64,000 bases of DNA, from assembly GCF_902859935.1 (NCBI RefSeq), contig NZ_CADIKI010000017.1:124001-188000 (forward strand). Reading direction: 5' to 3'. A model generated the notes under the pieces. It was not told where the DNA came from. It did no database searches and saw only the letters and a program-made list of their open reading frames with translations. The translations under genes and the position numbers were made by a program. Source of the DNA: Paraburkholderia fynbosensis. GTDB lineage: Bacteria > Pseudomonadota > Gammaproteobacteria > Burkholderiales > Burkholderiaceae. Numbering within the stretch: the stretch's first letter is position 1; each line of letters begins with the position of its first letter. Of the stretch, positions 16,642-25,476 are shown one piece after another.

Positions 16642-17471
16642 CGAGCGGCGCGCCTTATCTGCTGATCGACGCGGGCAATAGCCGGATCAAGTGGGCGCTC
16701 GTGCAGGCGGGCGGCACACAGCTCGCCGCTGGCGCGCTGGCACACATGAACCATGCGGCGCAGGGCGGCGCCGATCAGCCCGACTGGTCGAACTTGCCGA
16801 CGCCGGGCAGCGCGTGGTTATCCAATGTCGCCGGTGAAGGCGTCGCCGCGCGAGTCGCGGCGCTGCTCGATGCGCACTGGCCGCAACTGCCGCTCACCAC
16901 GATCCGCGCCCGGGCGCAGCAATGCGGCGTGACCAATTGCTACAGCACCCCCGAGGCGCTCGGCAGCGATCGCTGGGCCGGCATGATCGGCGCGCATGCC
17001 GCGTTTCCCGGCGAACACCTGCTGATCGCGACGTTCGGCACGGCGACCACGCTCGAAGCCTTGCGTGCGGACGGCTGTTTTGTCGGCGGCCTGATTGCGC
17101 CGGGCTGGACCCTGATGATGCGCTCGCTCGGCGAGCACACGGCGCAACTGCCGATGCTCGACGCCGCCGCGGCACGGGGGCTGCTCAATGCCGATGACGC
17201 ACGCGACACCGCACGCCGCGGCCCGTTCTTCGCGACGGACACGCCGCGCTCGCTGTCCGCCGGTTGCACGCTGGCGCAAGCCGGTTTGATCGAGCGGACG
17301 TGGCGCGACTTGCAGGATGAATGGCAGGTGCCGGTGCGGCTCGTCGTCAGTGGCGGCGCCGTGCACGCAGTGGCGGGTGCGCTTAAAGTGCCGCATACTC
17401 GCCACGATTCGCTCGTGCTGTCCGGCCTCGCGCTGATTGCGGCCGAGGGCACGGTGCAACAGAGCGCCTGA
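16638..17471 (+). CDS. coaX: Type III pantothenate kinase
   Basis: A 277-residue kinase for the first committed step of coenzyme A synthesis. Its motifs are the N-terminal phosphate-binding DAGNSRIKWAL, the pantothenate site YSTPEALGSDRWAGMIGA, and TFGTATTLEAL with the later GGLIAPG. It belongs to the Baf/CoaX family (ASKHA fold), which needs a monovalent cation and resists CoA feedback. The start overlaps the birA stop as ATGA, so the two are co-translated. Confidence 0.95.
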   Translation: MTSGAPYLLIDAGNSRIKWALVQAGGTQLAAGALAHMNHAAQGGADQPDWSNLPTPGSAWLSNVAGEGVAARVAALLDAHWPQLPLTTIRARAQQCGVTNCYSTPEALGSDRWAGMIGAHAAFPGEHLLIATFGTATTLEALRADGCFVGGLIAPGWTLMMRSLGEHTAQLPMLDAAAARGLLNADDARDTARRGPFFATDTPRSLSAGCTLAQAGLIERTWRDLQDEWQVPVRLVVSGGAVHAVAGALKVPHTRHDSLVLSGLALIAAEGTVQQSA

Positions 17472-17527
17472 ATCGCAAGCCGCCAACATAAGAACGGCTC
17501 AACTTTCTCTGGACGGGACCATCCACA

Positions 17528-17767
17528 ATGCTTCGCTGGCCGATCGCCATCTTGCTTCTTGCCAACATTCTGGCATTCGTCGCGGTGCGCGGCGTATTCG
17601 GCCCGGCGCCCACGGCCGGCGGCCGCGAGCCGAATCATCTGAATCGCCAGGTGCATCCGGACTGGCTGAAAGTGCGGCCGATCACCGCTGCCGAAGCCGC
17701 CGATCAGCCGGTCGTCGGAGCGCCGGCGCCGGCGGCGCCGGTTGCGGCATCGGCGTTGCCGCAGTAA
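17528..17767 (+). CDS. Small membrane-anchored protein, unknown
   Basis: A 79-residue protein with one N-terminal membrane segment (about residues 3-24) and a Pro/Ala-rich tail. GGGA lies about 9 nt before the ATG, and the gene follows coaX by 56 bp on the same strand. It looks like the membrane anchor and linker of proteins that end in a SPOR domain, but no SPOR domain follows. It may be a shortened relative or an independent small protein. I cannot assign a function. Confidence 0.6.
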   Translation: MLRWPIAILLLANILAFVAVRGVFGPAPTAGGREPNHLNRQVHPDWLKVRPITAAEAADQPVVGAPAPAAPVAASALPQ

Positions 17768-17855
17768 GAAGCTGCGGGCGAAAGCACGACACAGCGCGGC
17801 AATTGCAGTTTCTTATGAACGCGAGCGCGCCGCGTGACCTTCACCACGACACCGT

Positions 17856-18338
17856 TTAGCCCTGCGTGCGGACCTTCTTCAGCAGCGCGGAGGTCGAGCG
17901 ATCGTGCTCGAAAGGAATCGCCAACGCCTTGCCGCCCCAGCCTCGCACGATCGCCGACTCCGGCAACGCGTCCATATCGTAGTCGCCGCCCTTGACCAGC
18001 ACGTCCGGGCGCAACGCCGTAATCAGTTCGACCGGCGTCTTCTCGCCGAAGCACACCACGTAGTCGACGCTCTCCAGTGCCGCCAGCAACGCCATGCGGT
18101 CGGCTTCGTTGTTGATCGGCCGGTCATCGCCTTTGCCGAGCATGCGCACCGACGCATCGCTATTCACACCGACGACGAGGCACGCACCCAACGCCTTCGC
18201 ATCGGCAAGATAGGTCACGTGCCCGCGATGCAGGATGTCGAACACCCCATTGGTGAACACGACCGGCGCGCTCAACGAAGGACGCAGCTTCACCAGTGCA
18301 TCGCGCGTCAGAATCTTGCGTTCGAAAATAGCAGCCAT
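17856..18338 (-). CDS. rfaE2: D-glycero-beta-D-manno-heptose 1-phosphate adenylyltransferase
   Basis: A 160-residue nucleotidyltransferase matching the C-terminal half of E. coli HldE. TNGVFDILHRGHVTYL carries the HxGH-type active site, and KGGDYDMDALPES is family-specific. It activates heptose-1-phosphate as ADP-heptose for the lipopolysaccharide inner core. The kinase half is not in this window, so the two activities are on separate proteins, as is usual in Betaproteobacteria. The start at 18338 gives the family N-terminus (FERKILTRDAL). It is convergent with the coaX group. Confidence 0.93.
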   Translation of the reverse strand: MAAIFERKILTRDALVKLRPSLSAPVVFTNGVFDILHRGHVTYLADAKALGACLVVGVNSDASVRMLGKGDDRPINNEADRMALLAALESVDYVVCFGEKTPVELITALRPDVLVKGGDYDMDALPESAIVRGWGGKALAIPFEHDRSTSALLKKVRTQG

Positions 18339-18393
18339 GACAAAGTCGGAGAGAGAAAATGCCGTCACGATACACGGTGCACGCCCTGAAGCA

Positions 18394-18429
18394 AAACGGC
18401 CCGACAAGCTCACGCCTGTCGGGCCGTTC
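18394..18429 (-). terminator. Rho-independent terminator of the ferritin-like gene
   Basis: A 12-bp perfect stem, AACGGCCCGACA (18395-18406) with TGTCGGGCCGTT (18417-18428), and a 10-nt loop. On the minus strand it is followed by TTTTGC. It lies about 70 bp after the stop of the gene ending at 18501. Confidence 0.82.
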
Positions 18430-18500
18430 CAGAAATCGTCAAACCGGTTCGCGGCTTCGGCACTAAAGGGCGCCTGAATCCGCGAGACCTCATCACTCCA

Positions 18501-19373
18501 TCACGCCGGCTGTTCTGCCGACTTTTGCTCCGCCTGCAAGCGCGCCACCACTTCCTTGCGATAGCGGTTCAATTCCTGCGCCGTGGTGAAGGTGCGCTCG
18601 AACAGCAGCGACAGGTTGTGCAGAATGCGCTCGATCACTTTCTTTTCCCAGCCGTCGTCGAAACGGATCTGTTCGTCGAGCCAGCGCTCGAGCCATTCCG
18701 GATCCGGCAGACGCGATTGAATCGTGTCGCGCGGGAACAGCGCCTGATTCACGTGCAGGTTGGTGGGATGCAGCGGCTTTTCCGTGCGGCGCGCCGAAGC
18801 CATCAGCACACCGATCTTCGCGAATGCAGCGCGTGCGATGTCGCCGGTTTGCACCATCGCCTTTTTCATGTAGCGCAGATACGCGCCGCCATGGCGCGCT
18901 TCGTCGCGCGAAATGGTTTCGTAGATCTGCTTGATGACCGGCTCGGTGTGCCACTCGGCTGCACGGCGATACCAGTGATTCAGGCGAATTTCGCCGCAGA
19001 AGTGCAGCATCAGCGTTTCGAGCGGCGGCGCCGGATCGAATTCGAAGCGCACGGCGTGCAGCTCTTCTTCAGTCGGGCACATTTCCGGTTTGAAGCGCCG
19101 CAGATATTCCATCAGCACCAGTGAATGCTTCTGTTCCTCGAAGAACCACACGCTCATGAACGCGGAGAAATCGCTGTCGTGATGGTTGTCACGCAGAAAC
19201 ATTTCCGTGGCGGGCAACGCCGACCATTCGGTGATCGCGTTCATCTTGATCGTCGCGGCCTGCTCGTCGGTCAATAGCGATGCGTCGAACTTGTCCCAGG
19301 GAATGTCTTTTTCCATGTCCCATCGAACGGATTCGAGCGATTTATAAAGTTCCGGATAAAGCATGGTGTTCAT
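18501..19373 (-). CDS. Ferritin-like diiron protein, acyl-ACP desaturase type
   Basis: A 290-residue mostly helical protein. Two diiron half-sites are visible: an E (EWSALPATEMF) with EEQKH, and E (CGEIRLNHW) with DEARHGG. This E-EExxH-E-DExxH arrangement matches the soluble acyl-ACP (stearoyl-ACP) desaturases of the ferritin superfamily. Bacterial members may desaturate or otherwise oxidise acyl chains; no substrate is shown here. A GGGGTGGGA stretch precedes the start at 19373. It is a single-gene unit with its own terminator. Confidence 0.78.
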   Translation of the reverse strand: MNTMLYPELYKSLESVRWDMEKDIPWDKFDASLLTDEQAATIKMNAITEWSALPATEMFLRDNHHDSDFSAFMSVWFFEEQKHSLVLMEYLRRFKPEMCPTEEELHAVRFEFDPAPPLETLMLHFCGEIRLNHWYRRAAEWHTEPVIKQIYETISRDEARHGGAYLRYMKKAMVQTGDIARAAFAKIGVLMASARRTEKPLHPTNLHVNQALFPRDTIQSRLPDPEWLERWLDEQIRFDDGWEKKVIERILHNLSLLFERTFTTAQELNRYRKEVVARLQAEQKSAEQPA

Positions 19374-19945
19374 AGTCCCACCCCTGTTCTGCGCATACTG
19401 TCTGTGTCTGTAACTACTACGTGTAGCATTTTCGCTCACGACGAACGAAATACACCGTTTGTCGGCCAAGCATTCAATTTTACGCGGTAATCGGCTGCCT
19501 AAATGCACTTGGCAGCAAAGAAGTGCGGGCGTCTTGCGCCAGCGCCAACCCGTAAGTTACGCGCTGTGCGGCCAACCGTGGGTGAGGGATACCCTGTGCC
19601 TGAGGTCGAGCCAGTCTGCGATGAAAACCGCACCGTCCAGCCCTGCGCCGGTCGCACCGGCGGCAAATGAAGCGAGGGCGGCTGGATTGGTTCTTGTCAA
19701 CGCACGCCCAAAGCCAAATGAAGCTTACACAATGATAGCACGCGGACTTTACCGATTTCGCATCACACAGGTCGCAATTCCGGTGCCCGCTTGAGCTGTG
19801 GCAAAAAAGCCCGCAATCGGCGCAGTGTGCCTCGTCATCAGCGGCAAAAGCATGACAGGCGGCGAATCTGCGTTTTGAGCCAGGCCCGCCTCGAGGTTTT
19901 GGCGCTGCGACGCGACGCGCGCGCCGCTGTCTTTCGTTCCTGTCT
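19374..19945. other. Intergenic region, no gene supported
   Basis: About 570 bp between two minus-strand genes. Short open frames on both strands have no credible start site or family resemblance. The part next to 19373 should hold the promoter of the ferritin-like gene. No repeat or RNA structure stands out. Confidence 0.5.
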
Positions 19946-20758
19946 TTAAATAGACTTTTTCGCAGTCGAGCCGCTCGTTCCCGTGCTGCTCGTGCGTTTT
20001 GCGGAGGTCGATGCACGCTTTGCCGCCGGCCGCTTCTTCGCCGGACTGCCGGCTTGCTCCGATGCCGAGGTGTGAGCCGCCGCGCCGCGCGCCGCCGACG
20101 GCTTCGCCGCGTCCTTTTTGGCGTCCGTCGCTGCCCCGCTTGCTGCCCCGCTTGCTGCTGCGGCGGCGGCCGGTTGCGTCATCGCGAACTGGGCGATCTG
20201 GTCGAACTGCGATTGCAGGAGATTCCACCAGGCCGACGCGTCGAACGGCGGCGTGGCCGGCGTGTCCTCTTCCGTCTTGTCTGCGGCAGCCGCACTGTCC
20301 GATGGCGCGGCGCTCTGCGCGGCCGGACTCGGCGCGGGCGCCGCCGGATGCGGCCAGCCGCTCGCCGGCGCGGGACTCGGCGCGGCGGACGCCGCAGCGG
20401 GCTGCGCCATCGACGACTGCGCGAACGCACCAAACGCGCGCAGGGTCGCGAGCGTCGCGCGCTGCACTTCGAGCGCCTGAATCGCGGACTGGAGCATGCT
20501 CAGATTCAGCTTCAGCCACTGCTCGACGGCGCGCATATCGGTGATGCGCTTGTCGAGTTCCTCGACGTTGGTGAGCGGCGCCATCATGTCGGACATCATC
20601 GACAGCGACGGCCCGAGGCCGCCGCCCGGTTGCGCGCCGGTGAGCGCGGAGCCGAACGGCGAGAGCCGCATCATGCCCCACATGCGATCGAGCATTTCAG
20701 CGGGCGGGAAGCCAGGAAAGCCGGGAAAGGGCGGCGTGGAATCAGTCGTGTCGGTCAT
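19946..20758 (-). CDS. phaM: PhaM-family polyhydroxyalkanoate granule protein
   Basis: A 270-residue protein. The N-terminal 110 residues hold the PhaM family signature (PFPGFPGFPPAEMLDRMWG, VEELDKRITDMRAVEQWLKLN). A long Ala/Pro linker and a Lys/Ala-rich basic tail (about 205-270, with PAKKRPAAKRAS) follow. In Cupriavidus PhaM binds PHB synthase and, through such a tail, DNA, so granules segregate with the nucleoid. DASAWWNLLQSQFDQIAQFAM near residue 165 is a second conserved patch. It is monocistronic and near a crotonase gene. Confidence 0.82.
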   Translation of the reverse strand: MTDTTDSTPPFPGFPGFPPAEMLDRMWGMMRLSPFGSALTGAQPGGGLGPSLSMMSDMMAPLTNVEELDKRITDMRAVEQWLKLNLSMLQSAIQALEVQRATLATLRAFGAFAQSSMAQPAAASAAPSPAPASGWPHPAAPAPSPAAQSAAPSDSAAAADKTEEDTPATPPFDASAWWNLLQSQFDQIAQFAMTQPAAAAAASGAASGAATDAKKDAAKPSAARGAAAHTSASEQAGSPAKKRPAAKRASTSAKRTSSTGTSGSTAKKSI

Positions 20759-20840
20759 GCTTGTCGCCTCGATGCATTGGGGGAAGGAATGAGCGCGATT
20801 CGCGCGTGTGCGATTCGATCATACCGTGCGAAGCACGGCC

Positions 20841-21785
20841 TCAGGACCGCTCTTTGCCCGCTGCGCCGTTGTTGGCGCTGCCATTGGTGTCATCGTTCGC
20901 GCCATTGCCCGACGGCGCCTGCGGCTGGCCGCGCCACGGATCGCTTGCGCCGAAAGCGGGCGCGCGCCGTTCACGCAGCGAGTTCACGCCCTCACGCACG
21001 TCCGGCCCGGCAAAACCCATGAATTCCAGCGCGAGCGACGTATCGAACGCGGGGCCCGCCGAGCGCAGCCAGTTGTTCAACGCATACTTGGTCCAGCGAA
21101 TCGCGGTCTGCGAGCCGTTCGCGAGTTTCTGCGCGACTTCGAACGCCTTCGGCAGCAGATCGTTTTCATCGACGGCGAGCGACACGAGGCCGATGCGCTC
21201 CGCCTCTTCGCCGCTCACCGGTTCGCACAGCAGCAGGTAGTACTTGGCCTTCGCCATGCCGCACAGAAGCGGCCAGACGATCGCCGCATGATCGCCGGCG
21301 GCGACGCCGAGGCGCGTATGGCCGTCGATGATGCGCGCGGTCTTCGCCGCGATCGAGATATCGGCGAGCAGGCCCGCCACGAGTCCCGCGCCGACCGCCG
21401 GACCATGCATCGCCGACACCACCGGCTTGCTGCAATTGATCACGTTGTAGACGAGATCGCGCGCCTCGCGCCACACCCGCGCGCGCACGTCGAAATCGGT
21501 CGCCATGTCTTCGACCAGTTGCAGGTCGCCGCCGGCAGAAAAGCCCTTGCCCTCGCCGCGAATGATCGCGACGCGCGTGTCGGGATCGCGGTCGATGTCG
21601 CGCCAGATCTCGGCGAGTTCGAAGTGCATTCGCGCATTGGCGGTGGCGAGCCCGCTCTTGTTCGCGCCCTCGCCGCTCATCACGACTTCGAGCACGCCGT
21701 GCGGATGGCGATGCAACTGCAGCGACTGATAGTGAGCGTAATACGGGTCGTTGCTGTGGCCGTTACTGTGTGGTGCCTGAGACAT
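20841..21785 (-). CDS. Enoyl-CoA hydratase/isomerase-family protein lacking catalytic Glu pair
   Basis: A 314-residue crotonase-fold protein. The CoA/oxyanion motif GFSAGGD (81-87) and the second oxyanion block around MHGPAVGAG are intact. Aligned with rat enoyl-CoA hydratase, Glu144 corresponds to V136 and Glu164 to H156, so simple hydratase activity is doubtful. It could be an isomerase, hydrolase or decarboxylase of the same fold. The C-terminus ends in a low-complexity Asn/Gly tail. An in-frame TTG three codons upstream is less likely than the ATG at 21785. Confidence 0.85.
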   Translation of the reverse strand: MSQAPHSNGHSNDPYYAHYQSLQLHRHPHGVLEVVMSGEGANKSGLATANARMHFELAEIWRDIDRDPDTRVAIIRGEGKGFSAGGDLQLVEDMATDFDVRARVWREARDLVYNVINCSKPVVSAMHGPAVGAGLVAGLLADISIAAKTARIIDGHTRLGVAAGDHAAIVWPLLCGMAKAKYYLLLCEPVSGEEAERIGLVSLAVDENDLLPKAFEVAQKLANGSQTAIRWTKYALNNWLRSAGPAFDTSLALEFMGFAGPDVREGVNSLRERRAPAFGASDPWRGQPQAPSGNGANDDTNGSANNGAAGKERS

Positions 21786-21863
21786 GATGAACAATCCGTG
21801 TGTCGCTGTAGCTGTTGAACCGGAGCCGCGCGAACGGGAAAGGCGGCGGCATGCGCCGCACCT

Positions 21864-23108
21864 TCAACGCGGCTGATAAACCCATTTAGCGTTCCTGATT
21901 TCCACCATCACGCGCGCCCGCTGATCAAGCCCGAGATGATCGGTAGCGCTCATGTTGACCACGCCGTTGGTGTCCGCGAGACCGTGCGTCGCTTCGAGCG
22001 CATCGCGCAGCGCGCGGCGAAACTCCGGCGTGCCCGGCGCGCCCGCCTTCAGCGCGATCGGCACGGCATGGTCGAGCAACACGCCCGCGTCCCACGTATA
22101 CGAGCCGAACGCCGACACGCTGCCCGGTCCGCGCAACGCCTCGAAGCGCGCGATGTAGTCGAGCGCGAGGCGTTTGGCCGGATGATCCGCCGGCAATTGC
22201 GCCGCGACCAGCACCGGGCTCGCGGGCAGGAACGTGCCATTGCAGTCGGCGCCGCAGACGCGCAGGAAGTCGTTATTGCCGACGCCGTGATTGTGATAGA
22301 TCAGGCCTTTGTAGCCGCGCTCCCGCAGTGTCTTCGGCGGCAACGCGGCGGGCGTGCCGGCCGCGCCCACCACCACCGCATCGGGATGGGTCGCGATGAT
22401 CTTGAGGATCTGGCCGGTCACGCTCGGGTCGGTGCGATTGAAGCGCTCGCTCGCCACCATGCCGATGTGATGCAGTTGCGCGAACTTCGCGACTTCGGCA
22501 TAGAAGGTTTCGCCGAGCGCATCCGCCTGGCCGATGAACGCGATGGTCTTGACGCCGTGCGTGCTCGCGTGTTCGGCGATGGCCGAGGCCATCATCGCGT
22601 CGGTCTGCGGGGTCTTGAATACCCAGTGACGTTTGGCGTCGACGGGCTCGATGATTTTAGCCGACGACGCGAGCGAGATCATCGGCGTTTCACCCGCGGC
22701 GACCACGTCGATCATCGCGAGCGAATTCGGTGTGATCGACGAACCGATGATCGCGTCGACGCGATTTTCGGAGATCAGCTTCTTGGTATCCTGCACGGCC
22801 TGGGTCGTGTCGGATGCGTCGTCGAGCACGATGTATTCGACTGTCTGTCCGCCGATCTGTCTGGGCAGCAGCGCGACCGTGTCGCGTGCGGGAATGCCGA
22901 GCGACGCAGCCGGGCCGGTGAGCGACAGCACGAGGCCGATCTTGACCTGCGCGCTCGCCAGCGCCGGCAACGCACCGACGAGCGCCGCGCATAGCGCGGC
23001 GGCGCGGCGCACGAAACGGTTGTGCCCATGACTCGCGCGCACGCATGCAATCACGTTCGGCGCGCGAGCGCGCAGGCTTCCAGGCTCGAGGGATTCCAAT
23101 CGCGGCAT
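21864..23108 (-). CDS. ABC transporter periplasmic binding protein, branched-chain amino acid/aromatic type
   Basis: A 414-residue type I periplasmic binding protein (LivJ/LivK family). The signal sequence is long, with a basic N-region and a hydrophobic core at about 33-52, and cleavage near ALASA/QVKIG. The mature start VKIGLVLSLTGPAASLG and the later GLIYHNHGVGNNDF are typical. GAGGAG lies 5 nt before the ATG. No permease or ATPase genes flank it, so it is an orphan receptor that must use a transporter encoded elsewhere. Relatives bind leucine, aromatic acids or amides; the ligand is unclear. Confidence 0.9.
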   Translation of the reverse strand: MPRLESLEPGSLRARAPNVIACVRASHGHNRFVRRAAALCAALVGALPALASAQVKIGLVLSLTGPAASLGIPARDTVALLPRQIGGQTVEYIVLDDASDTTQAVQDTKKLISENRVDAIIGSSITPNSLAMIDVVAAGETPMISLASSAKIIEPVDAKRHWVFKTPQTDAMMASAIAEHASTHGVKTIAFIGQADALGETFYAEVAKFAQLHHIGMVASERFNRTDPSVTGQILKIIATHPDAVVVGAAGTPAALPPKTLRERGYKGLIYHNHGVGNNDFLRVCGADCNGTFLPASPVLVAAQLPADHPAKRLALDYIARFEALRGPGSVSAFGSYTWDAGVLLDHAVPIALKAGAPGTPEFRRALRDALEATHGLADTNGVVNMSATDHLGLDQRARVMVEIRNAKWVYQPR

Positions 23109-23355
23109 GCTGTCTCCTCACGTCGGTTTTTCGTTTTTGATGGACTGCCGATGCGCTGCGCCCGCGCCGCCGAGCGCGGATTTGCGCCATTGTTTTCACT
23201 GCACGACTTGCGATGAGCCGGCGGCCCGCCGCCCCGGCCTTGCCGCCGCGCCAGTCAGTGTAGCCGCGCGCCGTGGCGGCGGCATCGGGCGAAACCCTTT
23301 CGTCCGTGCAAGGGTGGCGCGAACGCGGTTCTGCATTCCGCCCTGCCGCCAGATT

Positions 23356-24339
23356 TCAATCCAGCGGCGCGATGCCCTGATCGATCGAACCGAAAATCGA
23401 CTTGCCCGCTTCGTCGAACATTTCGATCTTCACGGTATCGCCGTATTTCATGAACTCGGTTTGCGGCGCGCCGTGCTCGATGGTTTCGAGGCAGCGCTTC
23501 TCGGCGATACAGCAATAGCCTCGCTTCGCGTCCTTGTTCGACACCGTGCCCGAACCCACGATCGCTCCGGCGCGCAGGTTGCGCGTTTTCGCGGCGTGCG
23601 CGATCAGTTGGCCGAAGTGAAACACCATGTCGGTGCCTGCGTCAGGCTGGCCGACCTTCTTGCCGTTCCAGTGGACGATCATCGGCCGGTGCACGCGGCC
23701 TTCGCGCCAGTGTTCGCCGAGCTCGTCGGGCGTGACCGCGACGGGCGCGAACGACGTGGCAGGCTTGCTCTGGAAAAAGCCGAAGCCCTTCGCGAGTTCG
23801 GCGGGAATGAGGTTGCGCAGCGATACGTCGTTGACCAGCGTGATCAGGCGCACGCTTCTGAGCGCCTGGTCGGGCGTGACGCCCATCGGCACGTCGGCGG
23901 TGATGACGGCGACTTCCGCTTCGAAGTCGATGCCGAACGCCTCCGACGCGCATACCACGTCGTCTTTCGGGCCGATGAAGTCGTCGCTGCCACCCTGGTA
24001 CATCAGCGGATCGGTCCAGAATTCCGGCGGCATGTCCGCGCCGCGCGCGCGTCGCACGAGTTCGACATGATTCACGTACGAGGAGCCGTCGGCCCACTGG
24101 AACGCACGCGGCAGCGGCGCCATGCATTCCTTCGCGTCGAAGGAGAAGCTGTTGCGCGCGCGACCCTGATTGAGCGCGTCGTACAACTCGTGCAGTTGCG
24201 GCGCGTAGAAGGACCAGTCGTCGAGCACGCGCTGCATGGTGGGCGCGATCGCATCGGCGATGGCCGCGGTGTGCAGGTCGCGGGACACGACGATCAGTTG
24301 GCCGTCGCGCGTGCCGTCCTTCAGCGTGGCAAGTTTCAT
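23356..24339 (-). CDS. Fumarylacetoacetate hydrolase-family protein
   Basis: A 327-residue FAH-fold enzyme. The metal-binding acids are probably in FGIDFEAEVAVI and LVNDVSLRN. The N-terminal TLKDGTRDGQLIVVSRD and the closing YGDTVKIEMFDEAGKSIFG fit the bacterial fumarylacetoacetase-like subgroup. Members cleave or decarboxylate beta-diketo acids from tyrosine or other aromatic catabolism. It diverges from an IclR regulator with repeated elements between them, so it is likely an IclR-controlled catabolic gene. Confidence 0.88.
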   Translation of the reverse strand: MKLATLKDGTRDGQLIVVSRDLHTAAIADAIAPTMQRVLDDWSFYAPQLHELYDALNQGRARNSFSFDAKECMAPLPRAFQWADGSSYVNHVELVRRARGADMPPEFWTDPLMYQGGSDDFIGPKDDVVCASEAFGIDFEAEVAVITADVPMGVTPDQALRSVRLITLVNDVSLRNLIPAELAKGFGFFQSKPATSFAPVAVTPDELGEHWREGRVHRPMIVHWNGKKVGQPDAGTDMVFHFGQLIAHAAKTRNLRAGAIVGSGTVSNKDAKRGYCCIAEKRCLETIEHGAPQTEFMKYGDTVKIEMFDEAGKSIFGSIDQGIAPLD

Positions 24340-24343
24340 AGGG

Positions 24344-24395
24344 GAGTGAACCGTGTTAGTGACGATGGAGTGAATCTATTCTACGATGGTGAATC
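24344..24395. repeat. Direct repeats in the FAH/IclR divergent promoter
   Basis: ACGATGGAGTGAATC (24362-24376) is repeated as ACGATGGTGAATC (24383-24395), 21 bp apart, with a third related GAGTGAACC at 24344-24352. The spacing is close to two helical turns. They are candidate binding sites for the IclR-type regulator. Confidence 0.45.
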
Positions 24396-24579
24396 GGCGT
24401 GGCCCAAGTGGACGGGGTTGCCTGGGCAAGGGGCGTTGCTGGCTGCCGGGTGCTGCTTGCCCTGCACGATGCCGGTGCGTTGGCGGGCGCGACCGCGACT
24501 GCGCGCGAACGCCACTATCCCATGTGCCGCCACTCATTTCTTTCCATCATCTTTTGAACGCGCTCGATGCGCCCCGCTC

Positions 24580-25476
24580 ATGCCTTCAACCACCCGCTCC
24601 GGCGCGATCCGCACCGACACCGCCTCTGCTGACCCGCTCGACGCCCCCGAAGCCGACGACGAAAGCATCGAGGCCAGCGAGGAGAAGCTGCGCTCGGGCA
24701 TCCAGTCGATCGAAGTCGGCTTCCGGCTGCTCGACGTGCTGACCCGCGAACCGCGCGCGATGATGCTGCGCGATCTCGCGCAGCGCGCCGGCATGAGCCC
24801 GGCGAAGGCGCATCGCTATCTGGTGAGCTTTCTGCGCCTCGGCGTCGTCGCGCAGGACCCGCTGTCGGGCCGCTACGAGCTCGGCGGTTTCGCTTTGCAG
24901 CTAGGGCTTGCGCGGCTTGCGCGTGTCGACGGCGTCAAGCTCGCGCGAATCGCGCTCGCGGAGTTGCGCGACCGGCTCGATCTGACGGTCGGTATCGCCG
25001 TGTGGGGCAATCAGGGGCCGACCATGGTTCACTGGATGGAGTCGAGCCATCCGGCCAAGGCGTCGCTGAAACTCGGCGACGTGATGCCGTTACTCAGTTC
25101 CGCCACCGGCCTGCTGTTCGCCGCCTATCTGCCGGCGAGCAAGACCGCCGCGATGCTCGAGCGCGAACTGGCCGATTCGCGCCGCTCGTCGCAGATGGGC
25201 GGCCCGCGTACGCGCGAGGAAGTCGACAAGGTGCTGGCTCAGGTGCGCGAGCATCAAGCAGCGCGCGTGGAAGGCATGTTGCTGCCGACCATTCACGCGT
25301 TCTGCATGCCGGTGTTCGACTCGACCGGCGAACTCGCGCTCGGCCTCGTCACGCTCGGCCAGGAAGGCGGGTTCGATATTCGCTGGGGCGGCGAGATCGA
25401 TACGGCGCTGCGTGAATGCGCGCAAAAGCTCTCGTACGAGCTGGGGTATAGTGCCGCGCCACGTCACGAAAACTGA
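24580..25476 (+). CDS. IclR-family transcriptional regulator
   Basis: A 298-residue regulator. The N-terminal winged helix is at about residues 40-100 (IQSIEVGFRLLDVLTREPRAM, LAQRAGMSPAKAHRYLVSFLRLG). It is followed by the IclR effector domain (GVKLARIALAELRDRLDLTVGIA to GLVTLGQEGGFDI). The first 35 residues are acidic and disordered. The ATG at 24580 starts right at this acidic leader; a very long in-phase open frame upstream is antisense to other genes and not coding. It likely regulates the divergent FAH-family gene and responds to an aromatic or organic acid. Confidence 0.9.
   Translation: MPSTTRSGAIRTDTASADPLDAPEADDESIEASEEKLRSGIQSIEVGFRLLDVLTREPRAMMLRDLAQRAGMSPAKAHRYLVSFLRLGVVAQDPLSGRYELGGFALQLGLARLARVDGVKLARIALAELRDRLDLTVGIAVWGNQGPTMVHWMESSHPAKASLKLGDVMPLLSSATGLLFAAYLPASKTAAMLERELADSRRSSQMGGPRTREEVDKVLAQVREHQAARVEGMLLPTIHAFCMPVFDSTGELALGLVTLGQEGGFDIRWGGEIDTALRECAQKLSYELGYSAAPRHEN

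Noticed and set aside
17765..17815. Imperfect 11-bp inverted repeat overlapping the stop of the small membrane protein gene
   Set aside because: The loop is 29 nt and one pair is G-U; too weak to call a terminator.
19459..19794. A 111-codon open frame in the gap before the ferritin-like gene
   Set aside because: No ribosome site, no conserved pattern, and unusual composition for this genome's genes.
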